Notes under the pieces: model-generated
Databases searched by the model: none
What the model was told of the DNA's origin: nothing
Seen by the model: only the letters and a program-made list of their open reading frames with translations
Origin: Pullulanibacillus camelliae
Lineage (GTDB): Bacteria; Bacillota; Bacilli; Bacillales; Sporolactobacillaceae
NCBI RefSeq assembly: GCF_014642655.1
Contig: NZ_BMIR01000009.1
Span: forward strand, 82,124 to 146,123
Direction: 5' to 3'
DNA length: 64,000 nucleotides
Part shown: positions 44,587 through 55,878 of the stretch, piece after piece
Position numbering within the stretch: the stretch's first letter is position 1
Layout of the letters: every line of letters starts with the position of its first letter
Translations under genes and position numbers: made by a program

Positions 44587-46347
44587 ATGCGAAATCGACG
44601 CATAATGTTTATAGGTATTGCCATCTTGCTCATTTTTGCAGGGTTTATTTGCCGGTTGGCACAAATTCAACTTTTTGCTACCACATCATTTTCAAGAGCA
44701 CATGTCAATCTAATCACGCAAAGCATTACCCAGCGGACAAGTCAATTTGTTATTAATAATGGGCGTGGCATTTTGCTTGATCGAACGGGGAAGGTCAAAT
44801 TAAATGATGTAGAACAACCCGCATTGGTCTTATTTCCTTTTCTGAAAAATAGAAAATGGCCAGTAGAAAAGTTGGCTCGAATTATTAACGTTCCAGCGGC
44901 TGATATGACTTCAGCCATTAAGCGTGCTAAAGAGGCCTTTGTTTTTAGGGGGCAATCTTTAAAGCTGACCAAAGAGCAAATGAAACAGATTAACCAGCTT
45001 CATATCGTAGGTGTTCAGGCCTTAAAAGTGAGACAACCGTCAAAGGAGTGGTCGGATTCCTATGTCCTTGGGACAACAAAGGAAAATCCAACGGCGATTC
45101 AAAAGCTTTATCCAGATTTATTGAAGAATGGTAATGTGACAACGCAGACACCAATTGGTGTTTTAGGGATGGAAAAGGCTTTTGATCCGTTTCTTTTATC
45201 AAAGAATGAAACTAAGCTGCTGTATCATACTAGCGCTTCAGGTGAGCCCTTGTTCGATAATAGTGTGCGGGTGTCATCAAAAGCAAATACTGAATATTAT
45301 CCTTTAAAGGTCAAAACAACGCTCGATACGGCGATTCAAAAGCTCGCCGAGCAAGCCGCTGCTAAGCATGGGCTGAAAAAAGGCGGTGTGGTGATCTTAG
45401 ATGCTGTGACCAGTGACTTGTTAAGCATGGTAAGCCTGCCACAAATGGATGCTCACCATCCTTTTGCTAATGGCAATCAAATGCTGAAGGCTCAATACCC
45501 TGGTTCTGTTTTTAAAATAGTGACAGCGGCGGCCGCGATTCAAAATAATCTAGTGAACGATGAGGAAACATTTAATTGTAATTTGAACCCTTATGGAACA
45601 GGACAAGGTGAGCGCCAGCTTGGTGCATTGAATTTTGAAGATAGCTTTGCTCAAAGCTGTAATTATACATTTGCTACCCTTGCAAATCGCCTGATGGAAA
45701 CCGATGATCAAACACTCACACGCTTCGGTAAGGCATTAGGCCTAACGGATAAGGTTGGCTGGACGGATGACGTGTTCCGTTTGCAGAACTTTCAACAGTT
45801 TCCTGATGAAGAAAGCAATGTGATTTGGGCAAAAGGAGCCGATCACCATGATTCAAAAGCTATCGCTCAAACGGCTATCGGTCAGCTTAATGTTCGGCTT
45901 ACACCGTTGTCTGTTGCCAATATGATGGCAACCATTAGTCGTGGCGGTGAGAAACAAAGTGTCAGATCAGCGACAGAGGTCGATTATAATCAGCCAAGTG
46001 GTGTAAAGCTGACAACCTTTCCTAAGGAAGGGTTGGGGGATAGCAGGCTAGAGTCTTATACCATATTAAGGTTACAAGCTCTGCTTCGTGATGTTGTTAA
46101 GGACAAGAAGGGCACCGGACATGCTTTAGCTGATGCGTCCTATCCAGTTGCAGGAAAATCTGGAACAGCAGAGACGGATAAGGGACATACAAATGAATGG
46201 TTTGCCGGTTACTTCCCGGCTGATGATCCAAAATATGCTATGGTTGTTGTCAATCTTGATCATCATCCGGGAGATCATAAAACCTATGAAATCTATCATG
46301 ATCTTGTCGACGACCTTCACCAACTCGATGAAGCGCGGCATTCATAG
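44587..46347 (+). CDS. pbpI: class B penicillin-binding protein (PbpI/YrrR-like)
   Basis: A peptidoglycan transpeptidase of 586 residues starting at ATG 44587 (GGTGGGAG upstream). One N-terminal membrane anchor (about 5-26) is followed by a dimerisation domain. The transpeptidase domain has SVFK (about 307-310), SCN (about 357-359) and KSGTAE (about 530). All three active-site motifs are intact. Position after greA matches B. subtilis pbpI, a sporulation-associated PBP. Confidence 0.9.
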   Translation: MRNRRIMFIGIAILLIFAGFICRLAQIQLFATTSFSRAHVNLITQSITQRTSQFVINNGRGILLDRTGKVKLNDVEQPALVLFPFLKNRKWPVEKLARIINVPAADMTSAIKRAKEAFVFRGQSLKLTKEQMKQINQLHIVGVQALKVRQPSKEWSDSYVLGTTKENPTAIQKLYPDLLKNGNVTTQTPIGVLGMEKAFDPFLLSKNETKLLYHTSASGEPLFDNSVRVSSKANTEYYPLKVKTTLDTAIQKLAEQAAAKHGLKKGGVVILDAVTSDLLSMVSLPQMDAHHPFANGNQMLKAQYPGSVFKIVTAAAAIQNNLVNDEETFNCNLNPYGTGQGERQLGALNFEDSFAQSCNYTFATLANRLMETDDQTLTRFGKALGLTDKVGWTDDVFRLQNFQQFPDEESNVIWAKGADHHDSKAIAQTAIGQLNVRLTPLSVANMMATISRGGEKQSVRSATEVDYNQPSGVKLTTFPKEGLGDSRLESYTILRLQALLRDVVKDKKGTGHALADASYPVAGKSGTAETDKGHTNEWFAGYFPADDPKYAMVVVNLDHHPGDHKTYEIYHDLVDDLHQLDEARHS

Positions 46348-46357
46348 TGGGTCTATG

Positions 46358-46597
46358 CTAATATTGTTGGACTGCATCTACTCGATCAGTCCTTTTTTTC
46401 ATGATCGTTTCTTTTAAATAAGCTTCTTTATTTTCTGTAATTAGCCAATAAAAAATCACTTTTTCTGGAACGCTAGAAAAATAAGCTGTTTCACCATTAT
46501 CAAAATAGACAGTGAGCGTTTCAGTCAGTGGATTGTAGGCGATGGTATCAAAGGTTTCAAGATGGGATAGGGTACGATCAAAATGAATTTTTGGCAT
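46358..46597 (-). CDS. KTSC-like small protein
   Basis: 79 residues on the minus strand, tail to tail with pbpI. Residues about 18-60 (IAYNPLTETLTVYFDNGETA followed by YFSSVP, then LKETI) fit the short KTSC fold found alone or attached to RNA- and protein-modifying enzymes. AAAGGAGA precedes the ATG. Function unknown; the basic C-terminal tail is not part of the domain. Confidence 0.6.
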   Translation of the reverse strand: MPKIHFDRTLSHLETFDTIAYNPLTETLTVYFDNGETAYFSSVPEKVIFYWLITENKEAYLKETIMKKRTDRVDAVQQY

Positions 46598-46814
46598 ATA
46601 AGAGAGTCTCCTTTAGTCTTGCGATATTGATTGGCAGCTAAACTCGTCATTTCTAGTGTCCTTTTGACAGTCCAACAGCCTATGTTCTATCTCTATTCGA
46701 CAGTCTTACCTTTTATTCATTCAATTTTTGACGAGAGGACAGGATAACTTTTTATACTACGAATAGTGTATTGGTGGTACAATCTATAGAGGGAAGTAAA
46801 AAGGAGGATGGATG

Positions 46815-47465
46815 ATGGCTAAAGAAGACAAATCCTTTTCTTCACGCTCTTCAAGGAGACAAAAGTCAAGCTTTGATCGCTTTCTCAATTGGGCTATCGG
46901 CATTGTGGTTGCGCTGATTGTAGTGATAGGTGGATATTTACTCATAAATATTTTAAATTCCCCATCTGATACAGCGAGCACGCAAAATGCAACAACAAAA
47001 AGTGAGGAAAAGCATAAGACAGCTGGAGAAAATTCAAGTAAAGATAAATCGGATAAAGATAATACACAAGCAACAGATGATCAGAATCAAGGAGATGACT
47101 CACAAGTATCAGATGATGATTCAACAACGTCTGATGACAGTGATTCGACAACTGATGAGGATGCGAAAAATGGTCCGGCTTTAACAGGACCATGGAAGCC
47201 AATAGGAACGTCACAAAGTGAACCTCATACAACGAATTATGATCAGGGATCTGTCGATTGGAATGAACGGGTTAAAGCGATGTCGATAGCCACTGGGATT
47301 TCTGAAGGGGATATGGTCGTCGTCTGGCTGGGCAATGGTGGTGCCCCAGATAAATCATTGGGTAAGGTTCATGCGAAAGGTTCAAATACAACCTATGATG
47401 TTTTATTACAATGGGTGAAAAATAAAGGATGGAAGCCTCTGAGCGTAGACGAAGAGGGTTCATAA
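46815..47465 (+). CDS. yrrS: YrrS/DUF1510 membrane-anchored protein
   Basis: 216 residues from ATG 46815 (GGAGGAT upstream; ATG 46812 also in frame). Basic cytoplasmic N-terminus, one membrane segment (about 29-49), a ~75-residue Ser/Thr/Asp-rich linker, and a C-terminal domain (about 125-215) with GPALTGPWKPIGTSQSEPHT and VDWNERVKAMSIATG. B. subtilis yrrS also follows pbpI. The domain is probably extracytoplasmic; role unknown. Confidence 0.88.
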   Translation: MAKEDKSFSSRSSRRQKSSFDRFLNWAIGIVVALIVVIGGYLLINILNSPSDTASTQNATTKSEEKHKTAGENSSKDKSDKDNTQATDDQNQGDDSQVSDDDSTTSDDSDSTTDEDAKNGPALTGPWKPIGTSQSEPHTTNYDQGSVDWNERVKAMSIATGISEGDMVVVWLGNGGAPDKSLGKVHAKGSNTTYDVLLQWVKNKGWKPLSVDEEGS

Positions 47466-47477
47466 CTTCCCAGAGAA

Positions 47478-47510
47478 AAGACTGAGCATGCGCGTGCTCA
47501 GTCTTTTTAA
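47478..47510 (+). terminator. terminator after yrrS
   Basis: AAGACTGAGCA / TGCTCAGTCTT with TGCGCG loop and T5. Confidence 0.9.
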
Positions 47511-47512
47511 AA

Positions 47513-47764
47513 GATCAGAAAGTATAAAATTTCTGATCATGAGGACGGTGCGGATTTCCGCTTCAGGCCGCTCGCTTTCCGCGGGGGAGTGGTAAGCCTT
47601 CTCGCGCCTTCGCACTGCAAAGGTCTTACCGATCTCCCACTTCCCGCTGGAGCCTGAGCGTCTTGCGCTCCATTCCACTTGACCAGGCAACGAAGCCTCT
47701 TTCATATTGGATGATGCACTATACCAAGCAAGGACCGGGCATGCTTTTCGCCCGGTTTTTCTAA
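47513..47764 (+). repeat. intergenic repeat family B, copy B3
   Basis: GATCAGAAA / TTTCTGATC opening hairpin, GC-rich body, and ACCGGGC / GCCCGGT closing hairpin with T5, as in B1. Confidence 0.88.
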
Positions 47765-47879
47765 ATATAAAATTTTGAAAGGGAATGCTGCTCGTTTCTG
47801 TTCCTCTTAACTTAAGCGGTGAAGGGGTATCGTGAGAGCCAAGGTGGATCCCTTTCAAAATAATAAATGGCCACTGCTA

Positions 47880-47945
47880 CGAGTAAATAGCCCTTATTTA
47901 ACCTTGGCTTTCGCTAGTAAGGCTTGGCAATAAGCCGAGGTTTCT
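47880..47945 (+). repeat. short family A derivative (A7)
   Basis: AACCTTGGCTT pairs with AAGCCGAGGTT, the same outer arms as family A but with a changed base pair. The central module is absent. Confidence 0.5.
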
Positions 47946-47996
47946 AATTAAAATGTTTTTCTCCATTAGCCCCTGCGGTTGGGAGCAGTGACTTGC

Positions 47997-48026
47997 TTGC
48001 TGGTGAGTGGAGATATATGGTACAGT
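47997..48026 (+). promoter_or_regulatory. candidate promoter of the mtnN operon
   Basis: TTGCTG, 18-nt spacer, TACAGT. It would give a ~270-nt leader before mtnN. Confidence 0.45.
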
Positions 48027-48206
48027 GAAAACACTAAATCTTATTAAACCTAGTGATTAACTAATAGATTAATCGTTCGCTGATTAAATAAGGAAACTAG
48101 GCAGACTGACAGGAGTGTGCTAGAATCTGGGATAGGGCAAGTGCTCACCGATTTAAGGAAGCCACACTGAACATGTATGTGACTTGAACAAGAAGTTATC
48201 GTGAAG

Positions 48207-48229
48207 AATACCCTATTAATGGAATAGTA
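48207..48229 (+). promoter_or_regulatory. possible CymR operator upstream of mtnN
   Basis: AATACCCTATTAATGGAATA is an imperfect inverted repeat of the general kind reported for CymR sites. Its place in front of sulfur-recycling genes and the presence of cymR in the window make this reasonable, but the match is by eye. Confidence 0.3.
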
Positions 48230-48298
48230 ACTACTGGTGAGGTGAAAAGTGTTCTTCGATCATCTTACTTTAAAACATAGAGGCAAGGAGTTAAGCGT

Positions 48299-48991
48299 AT
48301 GAAGGTAGGCATTATTGGTGCAATGGATGAAGAAGTGACGTTGCTGAAACAATCAATTGAAGGACTAGAGACGGGGGAGCAAGCGGGCTGCGTCTTTTAT
48401 ACAGGAAAGATAGATGACCAAGATGTCGTCGTCCTCCAATCTGGCATTGGCAAGGTGAATGCCGCGATGGCCACAACACTATTAATTAACACTTATCACC
48501 CTGATGTCATTATTAATACGGGGTCAGCAGGAGGATTTAATACCGCACTTAACGTAGGAGATATTGTCATATCCACAGAGGTTGTTCACCATGATGTGGA
48601 TGTCACTGCCTTTGATTATACCCTCGGTCAGGTACCAGGAATGCCAGCGACCTTCAAAGCAGATCCCGGATTAATGGCAATCGCCGAGCAAGCGGCTAAA
48701 CAGATTGGCGGGGTTCAGATTGTTAAAGGCTGGATTGCAACGGGTGACTCCTTTCTTTCAGATCCCGAACGTGTCATGGCAATAAAGGCACATTTTCCTG
48801 AATTACAATGCGGAGAGATGGAAGCTGCAGCGATTGCTCAAGTGAGCTATCAATTTAATGTTCCTTTTGTTATTATCCGTTCCCTTTCAGATATTGCTGG
48901 TAAGCATGCAGATATCACCTTTGATAAATTTTTGGAAACAGCTGCAACTAATTCTGCGAGTCTCATATTATTTATGCTAAAGGAGCTGTGA
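48299..48991 (+). CDS. mtnN: 5'-methylthioadenosine/S-adenosylhomocysteine nucleosidase
   Basis: Hydrolyses MTA and S-adenosylhomocysteine to adenine plus the thioribose compounds. 230 residues: MKVGIIGAMDEEVTLLKQ start with the catalytic Glu, NTGSAGGFN, ATGDSFLSD, and CGEMEAAAIAQV and RSLSDIA near the end with the catalytic Asp. AAGGAG precedes the ATG. Its product S-ribosylhomocysteine is the substrate of luxS, 3 nt downstream. Confidence 0.97.
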   Translation: MKVGIIGAMDEEVTLLKQSIEGLETGEQAGCVFYTGKIDDQDVVVLQSGIGKVNAAMATTLLINTYHPDVIINTGSAGGFNTALNVGDIVISTEVVHHDVDVTAFDYTLGQVPGMPATFKADPGLMAIAEQAAKQIGGVQIVKGWIATGDSFLSDPERVMAIKAHFPELQCGEMEAAAIAQVSYQFNVPFVIIRSLSDIAGKHADITFDKFLETAATNSASLILFMLKEL

Positions 48992-48994
48992 ATC

Positions 48995-49462
48995 ATGCCG
49001 AAAAAAATGAATGTTGAAAGCTTTAATTTGGACCATACAAAGGTCAAAGCCCCCTATGTACGTCTTGTTGGCGTTACTGAAGGCAGTCATGGAGACAAAA
49101 TTTATAAATACGACATTCGCTTTTGTCAGCCAAATCAAGAGCATATGGATATGCCTGGTCTTCACTCTATTGAGCATTTGATGGCAGAAAATATTCGCAA
49201 TCACATGGATGGGGTCATTGACATTGGTCCAATGGGATGCCAAACAGGCTTTTATCTTTCTATTTTAAATAATGAAAGCTACGATGAAGCGCTTGAGGCA
49301 TTAGAAAAGACCTTAAATGATGTCTTAGAGGCGAATGAAGTGCCTGCTTGTAATCCTGTACAGTGTGGATGGGCCGCCAATCATAGTTTAGAAGGGGCAA
49401 AACAGATCGCACGTACCATGCTTGCCAGTAAAGATGAATGGCGTCAAGTCTTTGCGGAGTAG
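48995..49462 (+). CDS. luxS: S-ribosylhomocysteine lyase LuxS
   Basis: Converts S-ribosylhomocysteine to homocysteine and the AI-2 precursor. 155 residues; metal ligands His57 and His61 in HSIEH and Cys124 in VQCGW, nucleophile Cys82 in MGCQTGFY. Complete. In B. subtilis luxS is elsewhere and a SAM methyltransferase gene (yrrT) heads this operon; here luxS sits between mtnN and mccA and yrrT is absent. Confidence 0.97.
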   Translation: MPKKMNVESFNLDHTKVKAPYVRLVGVTEGSHGDKIYKYDIRFCQPNQEHMDMPGLHSIEHLMAENIRNHMDGVIDIGPMGCQTGFYLSILNNESYDEALEALEKTLNDVLEANEVPACNPVQCGWAANHSLEGAKQIARTMLASKDEWRQVFAE

Positions 49463-49468
49463 ATGTGA

Positions 49469-51533
<2,065 letters not shown>

Positions 51534-51618
51534 ACTGGAAAAACTACGCCTGATTAGCAACAATTACAAGCGAAATTAAGCATCCGTCCATGTTATGATA
51601 GTGATGGAGGGATACTAT

Positions 51619-51855
51619 ATGACCGATCGTGAAAAGAATGCTCTCAAACTCAAAGTTGTCGATTTTAGGCGTTTTGGTTTTATCTTTTTATTCTTAGGAG
51701 CTTTTTTATTTATGGGCTCTGTTCTTCCCTTTGAAAACAAAACGATTATAAAAGCAGATATTTTAGTAGGCGCAAGCCTCTTGATGTTGTTGATATCCAT
51801 ATTGTTTTTATGGCGCATGAAGAGGGCAGCTAAACAATATGATGAGCAGATATAG
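51619..51855 (+). CDS. yrhC: YrhC-like small membrane protein
   Basis: 78 residues from ATG 51619 (GGAGGGA upstream). Two membrane segments (about 18-37 and 46-66), basic tail. YrhC closes the mtnN-mccAB operon in B. subtilis; function unknown. A hairpin with ACTACCG / CGGTAGT follows. Confidence 0.82.
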   Translation: MTDREKNALKLKVVDFRRFGFIFLFLGAFLFMGSVLPFENKTIIKADILVGASLLMLLISILFLWRMKRAAKQYDEQI

Positions 51856-51856
51856 A

Positions 51857-51892
51857 CTACCGTTGGTGACTACTAGCGGTAGTTTATTTTAA
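51857..51892 (+). terminator. terminator after yrhC
   Basis: ACTACCG / CGGTAGT stem with TTATTTT tail. Confidence 0.65.
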
Positions 51893-51903
51893 AAGATTAG
51901 AAA

Positions 51904-52230
51904 CCTGATTTATTCATCCTTCAAAGAAAAACGAGATTTCAGTTCAAGATCAAATTATATTAGGAATAATATTGAGAAAGTCACTGCGATGAAGCAATAA
52001 AATGATCGTGTACTAAAAAGTTATCTGTTTTTGGGCATACTTTTCCCTTGGCGCGAAAATAAATGTTGAAATTGGGTATAGCATGGGTAGGTGATTTCCG
52101 CTCCAGGATGCTCGCTTACCACGGGCACGGCCTCAGCTCACTTGGGAATGGACGATCTGTTTTCCTGAGTGGATCTTCGGACACGTGCTGTTCCCGTTGG
52201 AGTCTCGCACCTTTTCCTCCCTCCACTTGT
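51904..52230 (+). repeat. intergenic repeat family D, copy D3
   Basis: Forward copy, near-identical to the reverse complement of D2 (44056-44376). Contains the CCGCTCCAGGATGCTCGCTT and GGGCACGGCCTCAGCTCACT motifs. Confidence 0.92.
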
Positions 52231-52374
52231 TGCCTCCCGAAGCCCTTTGGATAAAAATAATTCTCTTTTTTAGCGATATAAGTAAGAGTAAGGACCGCTT
52301 GCCTAGCTTTATTTTAGAGTTCTTGAACTATCAGATTTGCCATTAAGCGCTTGTGACTGCGACTAACCATATAA

Positions 52375-52423
52375 TCATATCAGAAGTCCTCAGCGAAGCG
52401 GTACAAGCTAAGCTCTCTAATTG
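52375..52423 (+). repeat. family A tail fragment (A8)
   Basis: ATCAGAAGTCCTCAGCGAAG followed by CGGTACAAGCTAAGCTCTCT matches the right end of family A. The region 52430-52740 shows nothing further. Confidence 0.4.
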
Positions 52424-52740
52424 TTTTAATAACACACTATACATATGCGGTTTGGCGGAATGGCAGTTAAACGATTATAAAAGACGAATAATTAAAATAA
52501 TTCTATCGATTATTTGTGAAATGTTTCCATACTCATTCATTAAAGCACTGTTTCGATAAATGTGAAAAAAATGTGAGTTTATAGGGCTTTCTTCTTGGCG
52601 GAACGTTTCTATTATGCTATTAATTATGTGGGAGGGAAATTTTGTGGTTGTGATTAAAATTTCCTTTTTTCCATTGTGCGTTACTTTATCGTTATAACTT
52701 AGAGTTTTTTCAAAAAATCACATTAAAATCAAAAAGAAAC

Positions 52741-52769
52741 TTGAGGATGCTGGTCTATTGTACTAAAAT
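52741..52769 (+). promoter_or_regulatory. sigma-A-type promoter of a small ORF
   Basis: TTGAGG, 17-nt spacer, TAAAAT, 21 nt before the start codon of the 34-codon ORF. Confidence 0.55.
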
Positions 52770-52789
52770 GGCTAAGGAGATGTAGAAAA

Positions 52790-52894
52790 ATGCTTTCAAA
52801 AGAAATGAAAGCCCATAAACCTCGCCCCTGGCAGGAGCTATCTCGAGCTGTCAATAACCAGATGTCTACCTGCCCGCATGCACGGGACGACTAA
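52790..52894 (+). CDS. small ORF of 34 aa upstream of odhA
   Basis: ATG 52790 preceded by AAGGAGATG and a good promoter. The peptide is polar (MLSKEMKAHKPRPWQELSRA at the start) and ends in TCPHARDD. No family recognised. It could be a real small protein or a leader peptide acting on odhAB, which begins 140 nt downstream. Confidence 0.5.
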   Translation: MLSKEMKAHKPRPWQELSRAVNNQMSTCPHARDD

Positions 52895-53034
52895 TGTTCA
52901 AAAAGGAGAGATTGCTTAGGGGGATGTTTTAATTTTTCAAAGTGAACCATAATAAAAATCGGTTCAATTTCATCATTTTTATCGTCATCTTATTTCATAG
53001 ATACTTCGGAAAATAAAAGTTAGGAGTGTCATTC

Positions 53035-55851
53035 ATGGCAACGGAGAATAGTGGCAGTCAATCGCCATGGCAAGACCTATATGGTCCCAATCTTGGGTAT
53101 GTTCAAGATCAGTACGATATCTACCGCACAGATGCAAATGCTGTAGATCCAGAATTAAAGGCATTATTTGATGAGTGGGGAGCACCTCCATCTTATTCAG
53201 CAACGACTTCAACTGTTCAAGGTGTAGAAAATGCAAGCACTGTACCATTAGATAAGGTTGTGGCAGCGGCTAAATATGCAGATAATATTAGAATCTATGG
53301 GCATTTAGCTGCTGATATTCATGCGATTAATGGTAAAGATAAAGATACGCGAATGCTTGATGCGGCTACCTATGGATTAAGTGAAGCGGATCTTTTAGAT
53401 ATACCTGCAAGCGTTATTTGGAAAAATCCACCTAGTGGTGTTCATAACGCTTTAGATGTCGTTACGCATTTAAAAACCATTTATACTCAGTCGCTAACCT
53501 ATGAAGTGGGTCACATTCACGACCTCGAAGAGCATAAATGGTTGACGAATAAAATTGAATCCGGACAGATTCACCCACAATTATCCAATGAGGAGCGGAT
53601 TACTCTTCTTAAGCGCTTAACTGATGTTGAAGGATTAGAGCATTTTTTACACAAAACATTTGTTGGGCAAAAGCGCTTTTCTATTGAGGGTGTGGATACC
53701 CTTGTCCCCATGCTTGAACAGATCGTCAAAGATGGTGTTGAAGATGGGGCAAAAGATGTGATTGTCGGTATGGCACATAGAGGTCGTCTCAACGTGCTTG
53801 CCCATGTTTTAAACAAACCTTACAAAAAGATACTTGCCGAATTTGCTCATGCAGCGCTTGATGATGACACAGTCATCAATAAAGGATGGGCAGGGGACGT
53901 TAAATATCACCTTGGTGAGAACTGGGAGATCAAGGAAGGCGAAGAGGTTAAGGCGCGTATAACTCTTGCCAATAATCCAAGCCACCTTGAGGTTGTTGAT
54001 CCTGTTGTTGAAGGCTATGCACGCTCCGCTCAAGAGGATCGCAGCATGCCTGGTCTGCCTGAGCAGAATCTTTCGAAGGCGTTTACCATCATGGTGCATG
54101 GTGATGCAGCGTTTCCAGGTGAAGGCGTTGTCCCTGAAACTTTGAATTTGAGTCAACTGCCTGGTTTTACAACAGGAGGAACGGTTCATATCATCGCGAA
54201 CAACTTAATTGGTTTTACGACAGAAAGCACTGACGGACGTTCTACGCGTTATGCCAGTGACTTGGCGAAGGGCTTCGAAATTCCGATTGTTCATGTGAAT
54301 GCTGATGATCCTGAAGCGTGCTTAGCAGCTGCAAACCTTGCCTATGAATATCGTAAGGTTTTCGGTAAGGATTTCCTCATTGATCTCATCGGCTATCGTC
54401 GATTCGGTCACAATGAAATGGATGATCCTTTTGTAACGCAACCGAAATTGTATGAGCTTGTCAATGCCCATGAAACGGTTCGTGCAATCTATGCCCAAAG
54501 GCTGGAAAACGAGGGAATTCTCACGGCTGAACAAGCGGAGCAATTTGTTCAAGATGTTCAGGCAAAGCTTCAAGGCATCTATGATGAGATCAAAAATAGT
54601 CATGCTACTGAAGTGCATGAAATGCTTCCTCCAGAGACAGTCACTGGATATTGGCCAACGATTGATACCTCTGTTGATGAGGACGTCTTAAAGACCATTA
54701 ACAGCAATTTATTGAAATGGCCAGAAGGCTTTAACGTTTATGGAAAGTTAAATAAAATTTTGTCACGTCGTGCCTCCGCTTTTGAAGATGGCGGCAAAGT
54801 CGATTGGGGACATGCTGAAACCCTTGCTTTTGCGACAATCCTTAGAGAAGGAACGCCGATCCGTTTTACGGGTCAAGATGCACAGCGTGGCACATTCTCG
54901 CATCGGCATCTCATGTTGCATGATGAAAAGAATGGCGGTCTCTATTCACCATTACATGGGCTTCCAGAGGCCAAAGCATCTTTTGCCATTTATAATAGTC
55001 CACTTTCTGAAACAGCTGTGTTAGGCTTTGAGTATGGCTATAATGTGTTTTCTCAAGAGACATTAGTGCTTTGGGAAGCGCAATATGGTGACTTTGCGAA
55101 TGTTGCTCAACCTATATTTGATCAATTTATTTCAGCCGGTCGTGCAAAATGGGGGCAAAAATCTGGTTTAGTCATGCTGCTTCCTCATGGTTATGAGGGA
55201 CAAGGCGCTGAGCACTCCAGTGCAAGGCTTGAACGCTACCTTCAGCTTGCTGCCGAAGCAAACTGGACAGTGGCTAATTTATCAAGTGCCGCACAGTATT
55301 TCCATATTTTACGACGTCAAGCTGCAATGTTAGGCAAAGAAGGTATCCGGCCATTAGTGATTATGACGCCAAAGAGCTTGTTGCGTAATCAGGTGGTAGC
55401 TTCAGAAGCAAAAGCATTTACAGAAGGCCATTTTGAGACCGTCTTAGAACAACCTGCTTTAGGAAGTGATCCTGATAAGGTAGAACGCCTGATCTTAAGC
55501 AGTGGTAAAGTCAGTCTAGATCTCACAGCACAAATCAAAGAACAAGAGCAGGCAGACCTAGAAAGGGTCCATCTTGTACGTATCGAACAATTATATCCGT
55601 TCCCAGAACAAGAGCTTAAAGAGATCACTAAGAAGTTCAAAAACGTTAAAGAGCTTGTCTGGGTACAAGAAGAACCTAAAAATATGGGGGCTTGGATGTT
55701 CATTGAACCTCGGCTCCGTGCACTTGTTTCTAAGCGTGTAAATGTCAATTACGTGGGCCGTCCAGAAGCTGCGAGTCCGGCTGTTGGAGAGCCAGGTGTT
55801 CACAAGGTTGAACAGGCGCGCATTGTAACTGAAGCTTTCAAGTTAAACTAA
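53035..55851 (+). CDS. odhA: 2-oxoglutarate dehydrogenase E1 component
   Basis: Thiamine-diphosphate decarboxylase of the TCA cycle. 938 residues from ATG 53035 (TTAGGAGTG upstream). N-terminal LYGPNLGYVQDQYDIY segment for E2 contact; ThDP site region GMAHRGRLNVLAHVL; GDAAFPGEGVVPETLNL; YRRFGHNEMDDP; C-terminal transketolase-like half with FTGQDAQRGTFSHRH. Forms a two-gene operon with odhB. Confidence 0.96.
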   Translation: MATENSGSQSPWQDLYGPNLGYVQDQYDIYRTDANAVDPELKALFDEWGAPPSYSATTSTVQGVENASTVPLDKVVAAAKYADNIRIYGHLAADIHAINGKDKDTRMLDAATYGLSEADLLDIPASVIWKNPPSGVHNALDVVTHLKTIYTQSLTYEVGHIHDLEEHKWLTNKIESGQIHPQLSNEERITLLKRLTDVEGLEHFLHKTFVGQKRFSIEGVDTLVPMLEQIVKDGVEDGAKDVIVGMAHRGRLNVLAHVLNKPYKKILAEFAHAALDDDTVINKGWAGDVKYHLGENWEIKEGEEVKARITLANNPSHLEVVDPVVEGYARSAQEDRSMPGLPEQNLSKAFTIMVHGDAAFPGEGVVPETLNLSQLPGFTTGGTVHIIANNLIGFTTESTDGRSTRYASDLAKGFEIPIVHVNADDPEACLAAANLAYEYRKVFGKDFLIDLIGYRRFGHNEMDDPFVTQPKLYELVNAHETVRAIYAQRLENEGILTAEQAEQFVQDVQAKLQGIYDEIKNSHATEVHEMLPPETVTGYWPTIDTSVDEDVLKTINSNLLKWPEGFNVYGKLNKILSRRASAFEDGGKVDWGHAETLAFATILREGTPIRFTGQDAQRGTFSHRHLMLHDEKNGGLYSPLHGLPEAKASFAIYNSPLSETAVLGFEYGYNVFSQETLVLWEAQYGDFANVAQPIFDQFISAGRAKWGQKSGLVMLLPHGYEGQGAEHSSARLERYLQLAAEANWTVANLSSAAQYFHILRRQAAMLGKEGIRPLVIMTPKSLLRNQVVASEAKAFTEGHFETVLEQPALGSDPDKVERLILSSGKVSLDLTAQIKEQEQADLERVHLVRIEQLYPFPEQELKEITKKFKNVKELVWVQEEPKNMGAWMFIEPRLRALVSKRVNVNYVGRPEAASPAVGEPGVHKVEQARIVTEAFKLN

Positions 55852-55878
55852 TTTTTTCTTAAATGAGGAGGGCGTATC

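Noticed and set aside
52353..52559. 68-codon frame before odhA
   Set aside because: Part overlaps a family A tail; no ribosome binding site and no recognisable protein pattern.
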